DNA from: Streptomyces vilmorinianum
Lineage (GTDB): Bacteria; Actinomycetota; Actinomycetes; Streptomycetales; Streptomycetaceae
Reading direction: 5' to 3'
NCBI RefSeq assembly: GCF_005517195.1
Contig: NZ_CP040244.1
Span: forward strand, 3,056,001-3,120,000
Length of the DNA stretch: 64,000 nucleotides
In this document: positions 51,657 to 59,983 of the stretch, in pieces
Layout of the letters: each line of letters opens with the position of its first letter
Position numbering within the stretch: position 1 is the first letter of the stretch
Made by a program: the position numbers and the translations under genes
The notes under the pieces: model-generated
What the model saw: only the letters and a program-made list of their open reading frames with translations
What the model was told of the DNA's origin: nothing
The model's database searches: none

Positions 51657-53281
51657 GACTGTGCGGCCCCGATCGTCGCGGCCCACGGGTAGTACAGCTG
51701 CGCGATGCCGGTCGGGGCGCCCGTCACGCGGCTGCCGAGGAAGACCGAGTAGGGCGCCTCGTACAGCGGGATGACCGGCAGCTCGCGGACGGCGATCTTC
51801 TGGAGTTCCGCGGTCAGTTCGGCCCGGCGGGCCGGGTCGGGCTCGGCGTTGGCCCGGTCGAAGGCGGCGTCGTACTCGGCGTTCGACCAGTTGCCGTAGT
51901 TGCCGAAGTCGCCGGTGCGCAGGTACTGGTAGAACTCCAGCGGGTCGGGCGTGTTGTCGTACCCGTTGGTGATGACGAGGTCCAGGCCTTTGCGGGCGTT
52001 CGGGTCGACGAAGATGCCGCTGTACGCCTCCGGGGCGACGGACTTCAGCCGGACGTCGAGCCCGATCTGCCGTCCGGCCGCCTGCACGGCGTTGGCCACG
52101 ACGCTGATCTCGGGGGCCAGCGAGCTGGTGACGAGGGTGACCTCGCGCCCCGTGGCGCCGGCCTCGGCGACCAGCTTCTTGGCGGTGGCCACGTCGTACA
52201 CCGGCTCGGGCAGGGCCTTGAAGTACGCGTCGGTCTTCTCCGGCACCAGCGCCCACGCGCCCCGCGCGGTCGGGGACTTCGCGGGGACCCCGACGCCCCC
52301 GGCCGCGGCCTTGATGATGTTCTCCCGGTCGAGGGCCATGGAGAGGGCCTGACGGACCTTCAGGTCACCGAGCGGGCCCGTGAAGTCGAGGATCGAGAGG
52401 TCGGCCGCGGCCGTGTTGGGGCCGAAGTGGACCGTGCCCTTGGAGGTGTTGCGCAGCTGGGCAAGGGAGGAGGAGGGCACCAGGTAGCCGCCGTCGGCCG
52501 TGCCCGAGAGGAAGGCGTTGGCACGGGCGGCCGGGTCCTCGATGAAGGTGAATTTCACGGTGTCGGTCTTCGGGGCCAGGGACCGGTCCCAGTACGCCGC
52601 GTGCTTCTTGAGGGTGACGCTGTCGCCCTGGGCCCAGCTGTCGAGCGCGTACGGGCCGGTGCAGTTCACCTTGCCCTTCGGGCCGCCGTAGTCCTTTCCG
52701 GCCTTCGCGAGGAAGGCGGCGCTCTCGACGGTGCCGGGGGAGGCCGCCATCAGCTCGCCCAGCAGGACATCGGGCTTGGTGAGCCGGATCGTCACCTCCA
52801 GCGGACCGCTCGCCTCGACGGAGGCCACGTTCTTGAACGCGGAGCCCCACGGAGAGCCGACGGCCGGATCCATGTGGCGCTTCAGGGAGGCGACCACGTC
52901 GCCCGCGGTCATGGTCGAGCCGTCGTGGAACCGCACGCCGGAGCGCAGGGTGTACACCCAGGTCTTCGGGTCCGGGTTGGTGTACGTCGTGGCGAGGCCG
53001 GGTTCGATCTTCAGGTCGGGGGTCACCCGCAGCAGCTGCTCGCACACGTTGGCGAGCACGGTGTTGGGCGGGTAGTCGTAGGCGAGGGCGTAGTCGAGCG
53101 TGTACGGCTCGGCGTACAGCGACCAGGTGAGGGAGTCGAGGGAGCCCTTCGCCGCGGGGGAGTTCGGCGTGACCGTGTACGCGGGGGCGGCGCCGGACCG
53201 GGGCCCGGTCGCGCCGGAACAGCCGGCGGTGGTGGTCGCGAGGGCGGCGGAGCAGACGAGCACGGCGGTGGTTCGGGACAT
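51653..53281 (-). CDS. Extracellular solute-binding lipoprotein, family 5
   Basis: About 542 residues. A lipoprotein signal peptide with lipobox ATTTAGC anchors it outside the membrane. Family 5 blocks: LTWSLYAEPYTLDYALAYDYPPN, WVYTLRSGVRFHDGSTMTAGDVVASLKRH, KVRQALSMALDRENIIKAA. It would capture a peptide or similar solute for the Dpp-type permeases. The start is ATG 53281 or TTG 53287. Two palindromic LacI-type operators lie upstream, shared with the divergent regulator. Confidence 0.9.
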   Translation of the reverse strand: MSRTTAVLVCSAALATTTAGCSGATGPRSGAAPAYTVTPNSPAAKGSLDSLTWSLYAEPYTLDYALAYDYPPNTVLANVCEQLLRVTPDLKIEPGLATTYTNPDPKTWVYTLRSGVRFHDGSTMTAGDVVASLKRHMDPAVGSPWGSAFKNVASVEASGPLEVTIRLTKPDVLLGELMAASPGTVESAAFLAKAGKDYGGPKGKVNCTGPYALDSWAQGDSVTLKKHAAYWDRSLAPKTDTVKFTFIEDPAARANAFLSGTADGGYLVPSSSLAQLRNTSKGTVHFGPNTAAADLSILDFTGPLGDLKVRQALSMALDRENIIKAAAGGVGVPAKSPTARGAWALVPEKTDAYFKALPEPVYDVATAKKLVAEAGATGREVTLVTSSLAPEISVVANAVQAAGRQIGLDVRLKSVAPEAYSGIFVDPNARKGLDLVITNGYDNTPDPLEFYQYLRTGDFGNYGNWSNAEYDAAFDRANAEPDPARRAELTAELQKIAVRELPVIPLYEAPYSVFLGSRVTGAPTGIAQLYYPWAATIGAAQS

Positions 53282-53345
53282 GCGCAAGGAGACCCACCCC
53301 TTTACGGGTGTAGTGACGGGCGCTGGGGGATGGAGCGAGTATTGA

Positions 53346-53363
53346 TGCGGGAACGTTCCCGCA
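53346..53363. promoter_or_regulatory. LacI-family operator 1
   Basis: TGCGGGAACGTTCCCGCA, an 18-bp perfect palindrome with central CG, the standard LacI/GalR operator form. Between the ABC operon and lacI. Confidence 0.85.
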
Positions 53364-53371
53364 CAAGGCTT

Positions 53372-53389
53372 TGCGGGAACGGTTTTGCT
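53372..53389. promoter_or_regulatory. LacI-family operator 2, half-conserved
   Basis: TGCGGGAACGGTTTTGCT keeps the left half of operator 1 exactly; the right half is degenerate. Same spacing register, 26 bp away and 29 bp before lacI. Confidence 0.6.
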
Positions 53390-53417
53390 GAGGTCGCGGG
53401 GGTGGCAGCATCAGCCC

Positions 53418-54497
53418 ATGACCGATGCACCCCGACATGGCGGGCACCCCTCACGGACCGCTTCGGACCCGGCCCCGCGGACTGCCCCGCCCCGCGTCCG
53501 TCTCGTCGACGTCGCACGCGAGGCGGGCCTCTCCAAGACCACCGTCTCGGCGGCCCTCAACGGCACGGGACGCCTCTCCCCGGCCGTGCGGGAGAAGGCA
53601 CGGGACACGGCGCGCAGGATGGGATACCGGCCCAACGCCGCCGCGCGACAGCTGCGCGCGGGACGGGCCCGGCTGATCGGATACGTCGTGGGGGAGTTCG
53701 CGGGCAGGCCGTGGACGTACCTGGAGTCGCCGTACTTCGCCCAGCTGACGAGCGCCACCGCCGCGGCGGCGCTCAGACACGGCTACGCGCTGGTGATGCT
53801 GCCCGCGGGCTCGCTCCAGGGAGAGTGGGCCGACCTGCCCTTCGAAGCGGTGATCGTCGCCGACCCGGTCGCCGACGACGGTGTCGTCGAGGACCTGCTC
53901 GCCGCCCGCATCCCCGTCTTCAGCGACGCGTCGGTCGAAGGCAGAGCGGGCGCGCACTGGGTCGACGTCGACGCCGGCGCGGCGGTACGCGAGACCCTGG
54001 ACCATCTCAGGGACCAGGGCGCGCGGCGGACCGCGCTCGTGCTGCCGGACAGCACGACCCGCTTCCACCGGGGCGTCCTGACCGCCTACCACGCGTGGTG
54101 CGCCGCGCACGGTGACACGCCCCGGGTGACGCTCGCCGCCGACATCGGCAACGGTCCGGTCGTCGAGGCGGTCGACGGCGCGCTGACCGCGGCCGAACGG
54201 CCCGACGCCCTCTTCGTGGTGGCGGAGCTGAGCCCCCCGCTCGTCCTGGAGGCGGCGCGCCGCCACGGCTACGACGTGCCCGGGGACCTGCTCGTGGTGT
54301 GCGCGAGCGAGGAGACCACCGCCGCGTACACCGACCCTCCGGTCTCGACCCTGAGCCTGCGGCCCGGAGAGGTCGCCGAGGCGGGTATCGAGCTCCTCGT
54401 CGCGGCCCTGGAGAACGGCGACGACGAACCGTCGGGAGTGCTGGTGCCCACCCGCCTGATGGTACGAGGATCCTCGCGGCGGGCGGACCGCGGCTGA
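53418..54497 (+). CDS. LacI-family regulator
   Basis: 359 residues. The helix-turn-helix VRLVDVAREAGLSKTTVSAALNGTGRLSPAVREKARDTARRMGYRPNAAARQLR starts at residue 27, behind a disordered Ser/Pro/Arg-rich lead. The rest is a periplasmic-binding fold. Divergent from the ABC operon and placed to repress it through the palindromes. LacI control of a Dpp-type importer is uncommon and may mean a carbohydrate or sugar-acid ligand. Confidence 0.9.
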   Translation: MTDAPRHGGHPSRTASDPAPRTAPPRVRLVDVAREAGLSKTTVSAALNGTGRLSPAVREKARDTARRMGYRPNAAARQLRAGRARLIGYVVGEFAGRPWTYLESPYFAQLTSATAAAALRHGYALVMLPAGSLQGEWADLPFEAVIVADPVADDGVVEDLLAARIPVFSDASVEGRAGAHWVDVDAGAAVRETLDHLRDQGARRTALVLPDSTTRFHRGVLTAYHAWCAAHGDTPRVTLAADIGNGPVVEAVDGALTAAERPDALFVVAELSPPLVLEAARRHGYDVPGDLLVVCASEETTAAYTDPPVSTLSLRPGEVAEAGIELLVAALENGDDEPSGVLVPTRLMVRGSSRRADRG

Positions 54498-54520
54498 CAG
54501 CGGGCGCCGTAGCGGCGCCG

Positions 54521-54555
54521 GCGGGCGCCGTACCGGCGTCATGTCCGGCGCCCGC
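54521..54555. terminator. Bidirectional terminator between lacI and the amidohydrolase gene
   Basis: GCGGGCGCCG (54521-54530) pairs perfectly with CGGCGCCCGC (54546-54555). Confidence 0.7.
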
Positions 54556-54556
54556 A

Positions 54557-56191
54557 TCAGGCGGAGTGCACGAGCGTGCCGCCGACGTAGGTGTGCAGCA
54601 CCCGGGCCTCGGCGATCTCCTCCGGGGGCCCGGTGAAGATGTCGCGGTCGAGCACCACCAGGTCGGCGAGGTGGCCGGGGAGCAGCGTGCCGGAGTCGTC
54701 GAGCCCGTTCACATGCGCCGAGCCCGCGGTGTACGCGGCGACGGCGGTCGTGAGGTCGAGCCGCTGCTCCGGCAGGAAGACCCGCTCGTCGGCGGTGCCC
54801 GGCTCCCTCCTGTTCACCGCCACGTGGATGCCCGCGATCGGGTCGGGGCTGCTGACGGGCCAGTCGCTGCCCGCCGCCAGTGTGGCCCCGGCGCGCAGCA
54901 GCGAGCCGAACGGGTACTGCCAGGAGGACCGTTCGGGCCCCAGGAAGGGGATCGTCAGCTCGTCCATCTGCGGTTCGTGCGCCGCCCACAGGGGCTGGAT
55001 GTTGGCGATGGCGCCGAGTCGCGCGAAGCGCTCCAGGTCGTCCGGGTGGACCACCTGGAGGTGGGCGAGGTGGTGGCGGTTGCCGCGCCGCCCGTTGGCC
55101 TCGACCGCCGCCTCGACCGCGTCCAGGGCCTCGCGCACCGCCCGGTCGCCGAGCGCGTGGAAGTGCACCTGGAAGTCGAGGGCGTCGAGCCGGGTGACGT
55201 ACGGACGCAGGGCGACCGGATCGACGAAGCTCAGACCCGAGTTGGCGGTGGCGCAGCCGCAGCCGTCCAGATACGGAGCGGTCATCGCGGCCGTGAAGTT
55301 CTCGGCGACGCCGTCCTGCATGATCTTCACCGAACCGGCCCGGAACCGCCCGTGGTTCAACTGCTCGCGGCGTGCCACGAGTTCGTCGATCTGATCGGCG
55401 CCCCGCTCGCGGTCCCACCACAGGGCGCCGTTGACCCGGGCGGTGAGGGTGCCCGCGCGGGCGGCCGCGAGGTACGCGTCGGAGGGATCCGGATTGCTGC
55501 CCAGCACCCCGAGCATGGCGTCCTGCCAGCCCGTGATGCCGAGGGAGTGCAGCAGCTTCTGCGCGCGCAGCAGGCCGGCGAGCCGGTCGGCGACGGTGCT
55601 CGGCGGCACGAGCCGGGCGACCAGGGCGGTGGCGCCCTCCTGGAGCGTGCCGCTCGGGGTCCCGTCGGGCTCGCGCTCGATGCGGCCGTCCGCCGGGTCG
55701 GCCGACTCGCGGGTGAGCCCGGCCAGTTCGAGCGCGCGGGTGTTGGCCCAGGCGCCGTGGTGGTCACGGTTGAGCAGATAGACCGGGCGGTCCGGTACCA
55801 CGGAGTCGAGGAGCTGCCGGGTGGGCAGGCCCCCTTCGAAGCTCTCCATCGACCAGCCGCCGCCGGTGATCCACGGCCGGTCCGGGTGGGCGTCGGCGTA
55901 CGCCCGTATCCGGGTCAGGTACTCCTCGACGCCGACCGTGCCCGTCAGATCGCACTCGGCCAGCTCCGTCCCGCCGAACACGGCGTGCACATGCGCGTCC
56001 TGGAAGCCGGGCAGCAGCAACTTGCCCCGGAGATCGACGACTTCGGTGGCCGGGCCGATCAGCTCGCGCACCTCGTCGTGGCCGACGGCGGTGATGCGCT
56101 CCCCGGTGACCGCCAGGCTGCTCGCCCGGGTGCGGGCGGGATCGCCGGTGTGGACGGGGCCATGGGTGAAGACCAGATCGGCCTTGGTCAT
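54557..56191 (-). CDS. YtcJ-type amidohydrolase
   Basis: 544 residues of the amidohydrolase-3 group. ADLVFTHGPVHTGDP, then LLLPGFQDAHVHAVFGG (HxH), GGWSMESFEGGLPTRQLLDSV, VQVHFHALGDRAVREAL (His) and AGSDWPVSSPDP (metal Asp). It hydrolyses an unknown amide or cyclic amide. GGAG lies before ATG 56191. It may serve the transporter substrate imported next door. Convergent with lacI; divergent from tetR. Confidence 0.88.
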   Translation of the reverse strand: MTKADLVFTHGPVHTGDPARTRASSLAVTGERITAVGHDEVRELIGPATEVVDLRGKLLLPGFQDAHVHAVFGGTELAECDLTGTVGVEEYLTRIRAYADAHPDRPWITGGGWSMESFEGGLPTRQLLDSVVPDRPVYLLNRDHHGAWANTRALELAGLTRESADPADGRIEREPDGTPSGTLQEGATALVARLVPPSTVADRLAGLLRAQKLLHSLGITGWQDAMLGVLGSNPDPSDAYLAAARAGTLTARVNGALWWDRERGADQIDELVARREQLNHGRFRAGSVKIMQDGVAENFTAAMTAPYLDGCGCATANSGLSFVDPVALRPYVTRLDALDFQVHFHALGDRAVREALDAVEAAVEANGRRGNRHHLAHLQVVHPDDLERFARLGAIANIQPLWAAHEPQMDELTIPFLGPERSSWQYPFGSLLRAGATLAAGSDWPVSSPDPIAGIHVAVNRREPGTADERVFLPEQRLDLTTAVAAYTAGSAHVNGLDDSGTLLPGHLADLVVLDRDIFTGPPEEIAEARVLHTYVGGTLVHSA

Positions 56192-56215
56192 GGGTGCTCC
56201 AGGACGTGAGAGAAG

Positions 56216-56262
56216 ACGGGAGGGAAACGGGAGGGAAAACGGGAGGGAAAACGGGAGAGAGA
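56216..56262. repeat. Purine-rich ACGGGAGGGAAA tandem repeat
   Basis: Four near-perfect copies of a 12-bp unit in the leader of the amidohydrolase gene; all purine except one C per unit. May affect the amidohydrolase mRNA leader. Confidence 0.8.
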
Positions 56263-56299
56263 AGGGGTGTGCAGGACCGCCATGGAACTGGCGCACCCG

Positions 56300-56328
56300 T
56301 TTACACGTCAATGGTGTTGTCATAAGGT
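56300..56328 (+). promoter_or_regulatory. tetR promoter, probably leaderless
   Basis: -35 TTTACA (56300-56305), 17-bp spacer, -10 TAAGGT (56323-56328). A start point 7 bases downstream falls on the A of the tetR ATG (56335), so the mRNA would have no leader. Confidence 0.6.
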
Positions 56329-56334
56329 CCGCCC

Positions 56335-57090
56335 ATGGCCGAGCGAGTGGTTCCCGAAGGACAGCGGCGGCGACGCAGGCCCACCAAGCAGGGCGCCGTG
56401 CTCTCACAGCGGCTGATCGTCGAGACCGCCCTGCGGCTCGTCGCGCAGCACGGCGCGGACGCGCTGTCGGTACGGCGGCTCGGCGCCGCCCTGGGCGCCG
56501 ACCCCAGCTCCCTCTACCGGTACTTCCGCAGCACCGACGACCTGCTGCTCGCCCTGGCGGACGAGTTCGTCGGGCGCGCCCAGGAGGGCTGGGAGCCGAC
56601 CGGCGACTGGCGCGCCGACCTTCGCGACATCGGGCTCCGCATCCACGCCTCGTACCAGGCCAACCCGCAGGCGGCCGTGCTCGCCGCGCACCGGACGACC
56701 GGACGCCCCCACGAGACGGCGGCGGTCGAGGCGATCCTCGGCGTGCTGCGCCGGGCCGGCTTCCCCGACGCCACCGCCGTACGGATCTACCACGCCTTCG
56801 TCGACCAGGCCCTGGCCTTCGCGGCGCAGGACGCCGCCGCGCGCGCCCTCCCCGCTCCGGCGCGCGAGGCCGACGAGGCGGTCTGGCTCGCCTCGTACGG
56901 CACGCTGTCGCCGGACACGCACCCGAACATCGCGGCGACGTTCCCGCTGCTCGCCGCCGACATGCGCGACAGCGGCTATCCCTTCGCCCTGGAGCTGCTC
57001 CTCGACGCGGCGGCCGCGCGCCTGGACGAACCCGCCCGGCGCGGCCGGGTCACCGCGCCGGGCGCGCGGCGCCGTCGGAGCCCGGGGTGA
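56335..57090 (+). CDS. TetR-family regulator
   Basis: 251 residues. Helix-turn-helix LIVETALRLVAQHGADALSVRRLGAALGADPSSLYRYFRSTDDLLLAL at about residues 28-75; the ligand domain has the TetR_C pattern (DWRADLRDIGLRIHASYQANP...). Divergent from the YtcJ amidohydrolase, a probable target. Its 3' end overlaps the convergent response regulator gene by 41 bases. Confidence 0.88.
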   Translation: MAERVVPEGQRRRRRPTKQGAVLSQRLIVETALRLVAQHGADALSVRRLGAALGADPSSLYRYFRSTDDLLLALADEFVGRAQEGWEPTGDWRADLRDIGLRIHASYQANPQAAVLAAHRTTGRPHETAAVEAILGVLRRAGFPDATAVRIYHAFVDQALAFAAQDAAARALPAPAREADEAVWLASYGTLSPDTHPNIAATFPLLAADMRDSGYPFALELLLDAAAARLDEPARRGRVTAPGARRRRSPG

Positions 57091-57745
57091 TCAGGCCCGT
57101 CTCGTAGGCGGCGATCACCGCCTGCGCGCGGTCGCGGAGCCGGAGCTTGGAGAGGATCCGGGCGACATGCGTCTTGACCGTGGCTTCGCTGAGATGGAAA
57201 CGGGCGGCCAGTTCGGCATTGCTCTCGCCCTTGGCCAGCGCCTCCAGGACCTCCAACTCCCGTGGGGTGAGCGTGGAGAGGTCGCGGTGCAGCGGAGCCG
57301 TACGGTCGCCCGACGTGGCGAAGCGCTCGACCAGACGCCGGGTGATCGCCGGGGCCAGCAGCGCGTCTCCGGAACGGACCAGACGGACCGCGGCCGAGAG
57401 GTGCTCCGGGGTCACGTCCTTCAGCAGGAAGCCGCTCGCGCCCGCACCGAGCGCGGCGTACACGTACCGGTCGAGGTCGTAGGTGGTCAGGATGACCACG
57501 CGCGGCGCCGCCCCGTCCTGCGCGTCCCGCAGGATGCGGCGCGTGGCCTCGAGACCGTCGGTGCCCGGCATCCGGATGTCCATCAGGACGACGTCGGGCC
57601 GCGTACGGCGGACCGCGGTGACCGCCTCGTCGCCGTCGGCCGCCTCCCCGACCACCTCGATGCCGTCGGCCGCAAGGATCATCCGGAAGCCGGTGCGCAC
57701 CAGAGCCTGGTCGTCGACGATCACCACGCGGGGTGCCTCGGTCAC
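57050..57745 (-). CDS. NarL/LuxR-type response regulator
   Basis: 231 residues from GTG 57745. Receiver: VVIVDDQALVRTGFRMIL, VLMDIRMPGTDGLEATRRIL (phospho-Asp), FLLKDVTPEHL (Lys). Output LTPRELEVLEALAKGESNAELAARFHLSEATVKTHVARILSKLRLRDR. Forms a pair with the kinase gene 13 bp upstream. The divergent ABC exporter is the likely target. Confidence 0.92.
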   Translation of the reverse strand: MTEAPRVVIVDDQALVRTGFRMILAADGIEVVGEAADGDEAVTAVRRTRPDVVLMDIRMPGTDGLEATRRILRDAQDGAAPRVVILTTYDLDRYVYAALGAGASGFLLKDVTPEHLSAAVRLVRSGDALLAPAITRRLVERFATSGDRTAPLHRDLSTLTPRELEVLEALAKGESNAELAARFHLSEATVKTHVARILSKLRLRDRAQAVIAAYETGLITPGSDGAARPAR

Positions 57746-57758
57746 GGACCCTCCACCG

Positions 57759-59096
57759 TCACGGCTCCTCCACCGGAATCACCGCGCGGACCCGGTAGCC
57801 CCCGCGCGGGCGCCTGCCCGCGTGCAGCGTACCGCCGTAGACCGCGAGGCGTTCACGCAAGCCCATCAGGCCCCGGCCGCCGCCCGTTCCCGCCGGCGGC
57901 CGGGGCGGCCCGCCCGTGTCCGTCACCTCCACCCGCAGCTCACCCGGCGCGTGCTCCACGACGACGGACACGCTCGCCCCCGCGGCGTGCTTCACCGCGT
58001 TCGTCAGCCCCTCCTGCACGACCCGGTAGGCCGCCAGGTCCACCCCGGCCGGCAGCTCGGCCGGAGCGCCCCGCACCGTCAGCTCCACCGGCACCCCGGT
58101 CTCCCGCACCCGGCGGGCCAGCTCCTCCAGCCGGTCGAGACCGGGCTGCGGGGCCAGGTCCACGTCCGTGGCCGGATCGGGGCCGTCGGCGGCCATGGTG
58201 AGCAGACCCATCACATGACGCAGCTCCGACATCGCCGACCGGCCCGCCGCCTCGACCGCCAGCATCGCCTCGCGGGCCTGCTCGGGCGCCGTGTCGAGGA
58301 CCTTGCGCGCGGCGCCCGCCTGGATCGTCATCATGCTCACGTTGTGGGTGACCACGTCGTGCAGCTCGCGGGCGATCCGCGAACGCTCCTGCTCCACGGC
58401 CCGCCGCAGCGCGGCCTGTTGCTCCTCCCGCAGCGCCCGCGCCCGCTGCCGCCAGCTGTGGAGCCCGTGCGCGGCCAGGGCGACCGGGAGCAGGACGAGT
58501 ACGGGCACCAGGGCCCCGTCCACGTCCGGGACCAGGGGCATCGCCGCGTACAGCGCCACTCCGGCGCACAGCGAGACAGCCGTGGCCTTGCGGTGCGGGC
58601 TGTACAGGGCCGCGCTGTACGCCGCGATCAGACCGGAGGCGAAGACGACCGTCGTCGCGTCCTTGGCGACATCCCCCTGGTGCAGCAGCACCGTCGCGCC
58701 GAGCGCCGCCCCGTAGACGGCGAGCGGGAAGCGGCGGCGCAGCAGCAGCGGCAGCGCCGTCAGCACGGCCGCCACCAGCTCCCAGAGTTCCACCGGCGGC
58801 AGCGTGTACTGGACGGCCGGCAGGGGCGGCGGCGGGACGGGCAGGGCCGGGACCTCCACGGGAGGCGGGACGTCGGGCCTCTCGGGCTGCCACGCGAGCT
58901 CCACGTACGACCGGTCCAGATCGCCGAGGACGGTGCACACGGCCAGCACCAGGGCGATCGACGCATCAGCCGCCGCGTCCCAGCGGGACAACCGCGGCAG
59001 CACGCCGAAGGACAGCGGCTCGCGCGACGGCACGCGCAGCCACCGAAGAACCGACTTTCCCCTGCTCACGACGCTCACCCTGGTCACCCTGCTCAC
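57759..59096 (-). CDS. Sensor histidine kinase (HisKA_3 type)
   Basis: 445 residues. Hydrophobic segments at about 45-60, 110-190 and 200-215 form the membrane sensor; the dimerisation helix RSRIARELHDVVTHNVSMMTIQAGAARK has the phospho-His; the ATPase has AAYRVVQEGLTNAVKHA and GRGLMGLRERL. Start uncertain: four GTG codons in a row of repeats (GTGAGCAGGGTGACC pattern) lie at the N-terminus. Pairs with the regulator downstream. Confidence 0.9.
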   Translation of the reverse strand: MSRVTRVSVVSRGKSVLRWLRVPSREPLSFGVLPRLSRWDAAADASIALVLAVCTVLGDLDRSYVELAWQPERPDVPPPVEVPALPVPPPPLPAVQYTLPPVELWELVAAVLTALPLLLRRRFPLAVYGAALGATVLLHQGDVAKDATTVVFASGLIAAYSAALYSPHRKATAVSLCAGVALYAAMPLVPDVDGALVPVLVLLPVALAAHGLHSWRQRARALREEQQAALRRAVEQERSRIARELHDVVTHNVSMMTIQAGAARKVLDTAPEQAREAMLAVEAAGRSAMSELRHVMGLLTMAADGPDPATDVDLAPQPGLDRLEELARRVRETGVPVELTVRGAPAELPAGVDLAAYRVVQEGLTNAVKHAAGASVSVVVEHAPGELRVEVTDTGGPPRPPAGTGGGRGLMGLRERLAVYGGTLHAGRRPRGGYRVRAVIPVEEP

Positions 59097-59293
59097 CGGG
59101 TCAGTGTGCCAAGGGGGCGAGGGCGCCGGATCAGCCGCGAGGCGCAGCGCCGTCCACCCCGGGCGTACATCGCAGGGATGACGGCCCGGGACGTCCGCCG
59201 TACACGGTACGCGTCCTCCCCACCGCGGCCGACGTGCCCGCGGCCCGGTCGCTCCTAGCGTCGGCGGCGACGATTCCCAGCCGTGGAGGACAC

Positions 59294-59983
59294 ATGACCG
59301 ACCCCCTCATCGACGTACGCGAGGTGAGCAAGGCGTACGACGAGGGCCCACCCGCGCTGGCCGGGCTGACCCTCCAGGTGCGGGCCGGGGAGGCCCTCGC
59401 CGTCCTCGGCCCCTCCGGCAGCGGGAAGTCGACGCTGCTCAACCTGATCGCCGGGCTCGACCGCCCCACCGAGGGCAGCGTGTTCGTCGACGGGCTGCGC
59501 GTCGACGAACTGAACGAGACCGCCTCCGCGAAGTACCGTCGCTCGCGCATCGGCATGGTCTTCCAGTTCTTCAACCTCCTCGACGACCTCACCGTCGCCG
59601 ACAACGTGCTCCTCCCCGCCCAGCTCTCCGGCATGGCACCCGCCAGGGCGGCTGCCCGCGCCGCCGAACTCCTGGAGCAGCTCGGCATCGACCGGCACAC
59701 CCGCGCCTACCCGGGCCGGCTCTCCGGCGGCGAGCGCCAGCGCGTCGCGGTCGCCAGGGCGCTGATGAACCGTCCGCCGCTGCTGCTCGCCGACGAGCCC
59801 ACGGGCGCGCTGGACACCGCCTCCGGCGCGGACGTGCGCGACCTGCTGCGCGAGCTGAACGCCGACGGGCAGAGCATCATTCTCGTCACCCACGACCTGG
59901 CGCTCGCCGAGTCGTGCGCGACCCGGACGATCGAGCTGGCCGACGGCCGGATCGCGCGCGACGTCCCGGCGGTCGCGCGATGA
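59294..59983 (+). CDS. ABC transporter ATP-binding protein (LolD/MacB type)
   Basis: 229 residues. Walker A GPSGSGKSTLLNLIAGLDRPTEG, Q-loop FQFFNLLDDLTVADNVLLP, signature LSGGERQRVAVARALMNRP, Walker B LLLADEPTGALD. GGAGG precedes ATG 59294. Overlaps the FtsX-type permease start. ATPase of a 3.A.1.122-type exporter. Confidence 0.92.
   Translation: MTDPLIDVREVSKAYDEGPPALAGLTLQVRAGEALAVLGPSGSGKSTLLNLIAGLDRPTEGSVFVDGLRVDELNETASAKYRRSRIGMVFQFFNLLDDLTVADNVLLPAQLSGMAPARAAARAAELLEQLGIDRHTRAYPGRLSGGERQRVAVARALMNRPPLLLADEPTGALDTASGADVRDLLRELNADGQSIILVTHDLALAESCATRTIELADGRIARDVPAVAR

Noticed and set aside
53418..53500. Later start for lacI at the helix-turn-helix
   Set aside because: No ATG or GTG with a ribosome site near residue 25; the ATG at 53418 is the only good candidate although its own ribosome site is weak.
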